DNA of 64,000 bases from Chitinophaga varians. Lineage in GTDB: Bacteria > Bacteroidota > Bacteroidia > Chitinophagales > Chitinophagaceae. Location: the NCBI RefSeq assembly GCF_014529945.1, contig NZ_JACVFB010000008.1:186001-250000 (forward strand), written 5' to 3'. Below, one piece after another: positions 61,346 through 64,000 of this stretch. The translations under genes were made by a program, and so were the position numbers. The notes beneath the pieces were generated by a model. The model did not search any database. It saw nothing but the letters and a program-made list of their open reading frames with translations, and was not told the origin of the DNA. Each line of letters begins with the position of its first letter. Position 1 is the first letter of the stretch.

Positions 61346-62062
61346 ATGAGATCTACAGTATTGTTCCTTGCAGCATTCACTTTTTCCGGAGCAGTTTTTG
61401 CACAGCAGGCCACCGTTAAGGCCAGCGGGAGTATGACGACACGGGTACAACCCGGTAACGTGCAAACAACGGCCAGCGGCAACAGCCATGCGGCCGTATC
61501 CGGGCCGGCAGGCAACAGCACTGGTGTGGGCACCAGTCAAACCGCCACCGGAGCAGCTTCCAGCCAACAGGCCTCTCCTGCTAATCATGGTGTAACGACG
61601 GCCGCCGGGGCCGTGATCGATCCTACTGCACAAGTGGAAAGTGGGGCCATACAGACCTCTACCGGCTTAAAAACTACCGTGCAACAAGGTGTGCATGCAG
61701 GCACCGAAGTAATCGGCACCCAGGTACAGGCAACCGGCCAACAGGCCGTACAGGTGGGTACCCATGTAGCCGAAACGCAGGCCGGCGTGCAAACGGCGGC
61801 ACAACAAACGCTGAAAGCAACTGCGGTCGATGCCCAATCGGGCATACAAGCTGCCGGGCAGCAAACAGTGAAGACCGGCACCGGGGTGATCAACGTTCAA
61901 TCAGGCATGCAAGCTACCGGACAACAAGCGCTGAAAGCCGGCACTGGTGGCATCAATGCCCAATCCGGTATACAGGCGACTACGCGGCAGGCAGTAAAAG
62001 TGGCTGCTCCGATGCGGGTGAATACGAAGATAACCGGAGGCACACGCCTGGGCATATTGTAA
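61346..62062 (+). CDS. Exported repeat protein, Gln/Ala/Thr-rich, unknown function
   Basis: A 238-residue protein with a signal peptide ending AVFAQ (residue 20). After a Ser/Gly/Ala-rich stretch, residues 107-227 hold six degenerate copies of a 19-21-residue unit of the form GxQATGQQALKAGTGVINAQ. No cysteine, no known domain. The repeats could form an extended amphipathic helix or fibre on the cell surface. It is the first gene of a co-oriented set with a proline-rich exported peptide, an outer-membrane protein and a response regulator. Confidence 0.75.
   Translation: MRSTVLFLAAFTFSGAVFAQQATVKASGSMTTRVQPGNVQTTASGNSHAAVSGPAGNSTGVGTSQTATGAASSQQASPANHGVTTAAGAVIDPTAQVESGAIQTSTGLKTTVQQGVHAGTEVIGTQVQATGQQAVQVGTHVAETQAGVQTAAQQTLKATAVDAQSGIQAAGQQTVKTGTGVINVQSGMQATGQQALKAGTGGINAQSGIQATTRQAVKVAAPMRVNTKITGGTRLGIL
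61664..62026 (+). repeat. Six degenerate repeats of about 60 bp within the repeat protein gene
   Basis: Codes for GxQxxxQQxxxxxTxxxxxQ units with a period of 19-21 residues. Copies 4 and 5 (about 61841-61966) are the most alike. Period changes by whole codons only, so the reading frame is kept. Confidence 0.75.
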
Positions 62063-62076
62063 TTTCAAAAGAAAAA

Positions 62077-62113
62077 GCAGAATTTTGCCGGCAACGCTAC
62101 GGCGAAATTCTGC
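62077..62113. terminator. Strong hairpin after the repeat-protein gene
   Basis: A 14-bp stem (62077-62090 with 62100-62113, one G-T pair, 9-base loop) lies 14 bp after the stop. T-rich sequence follows it only on the minus strand, where no gene ends. On the plus strand it could act as an RNA-processing or attenuation stem. Confidence 0.5.
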
Positions 62114-62128
62114 CCTCATCCTGTTCGT

Positions 62129-62452
62129 ATGGTAAGACTGTTCATATTGGCATCCCTGCTCATGTCTGCAATGACGTGGCTGCAGCCTCAAAAAGGCTAT
62201 GGATATGGACATGTTAGTACCACTGACCATACGGACCTGTCAACAGACAGTATTCCGCCGGCCCGTACGCCGGCAGATAAACCTGTTGAAAAACCAGTAG
62301 ACCCGTCGGTCCTTCCGGAAGTGAAACTGCCGGAAATAAAAGAAGTGCCTAAATCCAGGCGCGTCATCAAACCGATGGCTATTCCTTCTCCATTGCCTGT
62401 CCAACCAATCAGGATCATTAAACCAAAAATCATTATCCGAAAGCTGATCTGA
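62129..62452 (+). CDS. Proline-rich small exported protein
   Basis: A 107-residue protein with a signal peptide of about 23 residues. The mature part is rich in Pro, Lys, Val and Ile (VEKPVDPSVLPEVKLPEIKEVP, MAIPSPLPVQPIRIIKPKI) and probably extended, such as a periplasm-spanning linker. No known domain was recognised. It starts 15 bp after the hairpin and 23 bp before the outer-membrane protein gene. Confidence 0.65.
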   Translation: MVRLFILASLLMSAMTWLQPQKGYGYGHVSTTDHTDLSTDSIPPARTPADKPVEKPVDPSVLPEVKLPEIKEVPKSRRVIKPMAIPSPLPVQPIRIIKPKIIIRKLI

Positions 62453-62475
62453 CGGGTTAAAATATTGATATTGAC

Positions 62476-63354
62476 ATGAGATATGCACTAATACTGGCCT
62501 TTCTGACAGGGCTGTGCCATACGTCCGTGCAGGCACAAACAGATACTGCACACGTGCCAGCAGATACTGTACAAACGGAAGCGCCGAAAAAAACAACCTT
62601 TACCCTGGGGGCACTCTACTCCAACAATGCCAACTACTACGGGCAAACGGCCCCCGCGGCCCTACCCTACGTAGCGGCCAGCGGTGTCCTGCAGTTTCCG
62701 TTTGGCTTCTATTTCAGTGGCACCGCCTACCGCCTGCTGCACGACTCGGCCAACACGGTATCGGCCACCAGCGCCACCGCAGGGTTCAACTTCCCGATAG
62801 GAAAGAAACTGACCGCCACAGTGGCCTACAGCCATACCTTCTACCCGGCATCCTCCCAGTTCCTGCAGGCCGCCAACCCCAACAATGCGTCGGCAGAACT
62901 GAAATACCGATATTGGATGACAACCGGTATCCAGGCCGACTATGCTTTCGGGGAGCAGGAAGATATGTTCGTCACCTTAAACACGGAAAAACAAATTACC
63001 TTGGGCAGCATCGCAAAGAACAAAGACCTCATTACGCTGACACCAGCCCTGGACATCGTGGCCGGTACCCAGCGTTTTTACCAGACTTATGTTCGCGAAA
63101 AATATCTGCAGCTCAGTAAACTGGGACTGCCGCTACCGCTGCTTCCAGGCGTACCTGTTGGGCGGCAGACCGTCACCGAAGAAGCCACCCGGTTCGACTT
63201 GTTATCCTACAATCTCAAAGTACCGCTGGCTTACAATCGTGCACACTATATGGTAGAAGTGGAATACCAACTGTCGCTCCTGAGTGATAAAGCCCTCACC
63301 GGCGCCGGCGAAACCCACTCTTTTGTGAATTGCAGTTTTTACTACCAGTTCTGA
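62476..63354 (+). CDS. Putative outer membrane beta-barrel protein
   Basis: A 292-residue protein with a signal peptide ending SVQAQ. The mature part alternates polar and hydrophobic residues (LGALYSNNANYYGQ, AGFNFPIGKKLTATVAYSHTF, NLKVPLAYNRAHYMVEVEYQLSLL) and ends in aromatic FYYQF, which fits the terminal signal of outer-membrane barrels. No family was recognised. It lies just before the response regulator with no gap (start 63356, one base after the stop). Confidence 0.75.
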   Translation: MRYALILAFLTGLCHTSVQAQTDTAHVPADTVQTEAPKKTTFTLGALYSNNANYYGQTAPAALPYVAASGVLQFPFGFYFSGTAYRLLHDSANTVSATSATAGFNFPIGKKLTATVAYSHTFYPASSQFLQAANPNNASAELKYRYWMTTGIQADYAFGEQEDMFVTLNTEKQITLGSIAKNKDLITLTPALDIVAGTQRFYQTYVREKYLQLSKLGLPLPLLPGVPVGRQTVTEEATRFDLLSYNLKVPLAYNRAHYMVEVEYQLSLLSDKALTGAGETHSFVNCSFYYQF

Positions 63355-63355
63355 T

Positions 63356-64000
63356 ATGAAGGTGTTAATCATCGAAGACGAAAGATCCATGGCCACAGAA
63401 ATGGAGGCCTTCCTGAAAAAGGCATACCACTGTGACCTCGTGGCATCCGCCAGCCAGGCGGTTGCCCGGCTGGAAGACAATGCCTATGACTTTGTGTTAC
63501 TGGACCTTGGCCTGCCGGACATGGACGGGCTGCAGCTACTGCAGCAAGCCCGGAAACTATGCCCGGAAGCGGCCTATATTATCCTTACCGCCCGCGGCCA
63601 ACTGGAAGATCGTATCAAAGGCCTGGACCTCGGAGCAGATGACTATCTCCCAAAACCATTCTCCCTGCTGGAGCTGCAATCCCGTATGCAGGCTATCTCC
63701 CGAAGGAAGTTTGGCCTTCAGGACGTACTGATACCACTCGGCGATTTCAGTGTGGACCTGCAAAAAAGAAACGTATATTTCGAACAAACGGAGATTACCC
63801 TGTCCCGCAAAGAGTTTGATCTGCTGAGCTATATGCTGCTGCATAAAAACAGGCCGCTGTCCCGCATGCAGCTCAGCGAACATATCTGGGGCGATCTGGC
63901 AGATGATGAATATGATTCCAATTACATTGACGTCCACATCAAAAATATCCGGAGAAAATTGTCAACCTACGCCACGGTGGACTGGCTGCAGACCATCCGT
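63356..64000 (+). CDS. OmpR/PhoB family response regulator, 3' end truncated by the window
   Basis: At least 215 codons from the ATG at 63356; the gene runs past the window end. The receiver domain has IEDE (acidic pocket), the phospho-acceptor in LLDLGLPDMDG and LPKPF (conserved Lys). The C-terminal winged helix begins near QTEITLSRKEFDLLSYML and continues with SRMQLSEHIWG and YIDVHIKNIRRKL, as in OmpR/PhoB. It would act with a histidine kinase expected just outside the window. Located directly behind the outer-membrane protein gene, it may regulate this set or an envelope response. Confidence 0.92.
   Translation, partial: MKVLIIEDERSMATEMEAFLKKAYHCDLVASASQAVARLEDNAYDFVLLDLGLPDMDGLQLLQQARKLCPEAAYIILTARGQLEDRIKGLDLGADDYLPKPFSLLELQSRMQAISRRKFGLQDVLIPLGDFSVDLQKRNVYFEQTEITLSRKEFDLLSYMLLHKNRPLSRMQLSEHIWGDLADDEYDSNYIDVHIKNIRRKLSTYATVDWLQTIR

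Overview
The window looks like chromosomal DNA of a Bacteroidota bacterium, most likely Chitinophaga or a close relative in the Chitinophagaceae. The signs are a SusC/SusD pair behind an ECF sigma factor and a FecR-type anti-sigma factor, a protease with a type IX secretion (T9SS) C-terminal tail, a GLPGLI protein next to an outer-membrane barrel, GH30/GH16 lipoproteins, weak Shine-Dalgarno sequences and TAnnTTTG-type -7 boxes. No rRNA, CRISPR array, integrase or insertion sequence was found. One tRNA gene, tRNA-Ser(UGA), lies at 40711-40795.

Layout. 1-6.5 kb: VOC protein fragment, class I fructose-bisphosphate aldolase, NAD(P)-binding epimerase-like protein, histidine phosphatase and a large secreted M43 metalloprotease. 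6.5-7.7 kb: non-coding DNA with a degenerate minisatellite joined to a head-to-head pair of REP-like palindromes. 7.7-10.3 kb: divergent GH30 and GH16 lipoproteins. 10.4-18.7 kb: MarR/isochorismatase-like/MFS operon, a lipoprotein, two RibD-C/DHFR-like proteins, an S41 peptidase, two AraC-type regulators, a VOC protein and a small membrane protein. 18.9-29.8 kb: sigma factor, FecR, SusC, SusD, thioredoxin-TPR protein and S9 peptidase, which reads as an outer-membrane uptake locus with a periplasmic peptidase. 30.3-36.8 kb: five paralogous small exported cysteine proteins around a TlpA-like lipoprotein, a polytopic GT-C-like membrane protein, an AraC-type DNA-binding protein and a hypothetical protein. 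DNA from about 21.65 kb, inside susC, to about 34 kb is clearly richer in A+T than its surroundings. 37-44.4 kb: M48 peptidase with an exported partner, a lipoprotein, tRNA-Ser, thioesterase, P-loop NTPase, small unknown proteins and a GLPGLI protein. 44.4-50 kb: OMP beta-barrel protein, then a sugar-acid dehydratase with an SDR. 50-61.2 kb: SNF2 helicase, a DeoR regulator divergent from nudK, AraC, VOC, NADPH-quinone-reductase-like and Crp/Fnr proteins, ECF sigma, MGMT and DUF418. 61.3-64 kb: a co-oriented set with a 20-21-residue-repeat exported protein, a proline-rich exported peptide, an outer-membrane protein and an OmpR-type response regulator cut by the window end.

The best candidate for something undescribed is 30.3-36.8 kb. 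Five small secreted proteins share a central NATLLPNG-like motif, usually two or more cysteines and a C-terminal VYxPF-like end. They surround a membrane-anchored thioredoxin-like protein, and two oppositely oriented members share a conserved leader. They lie beside a SusCD/thioredoxin/S9-peptidase locus. Second is a set of GTAG-headed palindromes of the type mobilised by RAYT transposases, one pair of which carries an expanded tail repeat.
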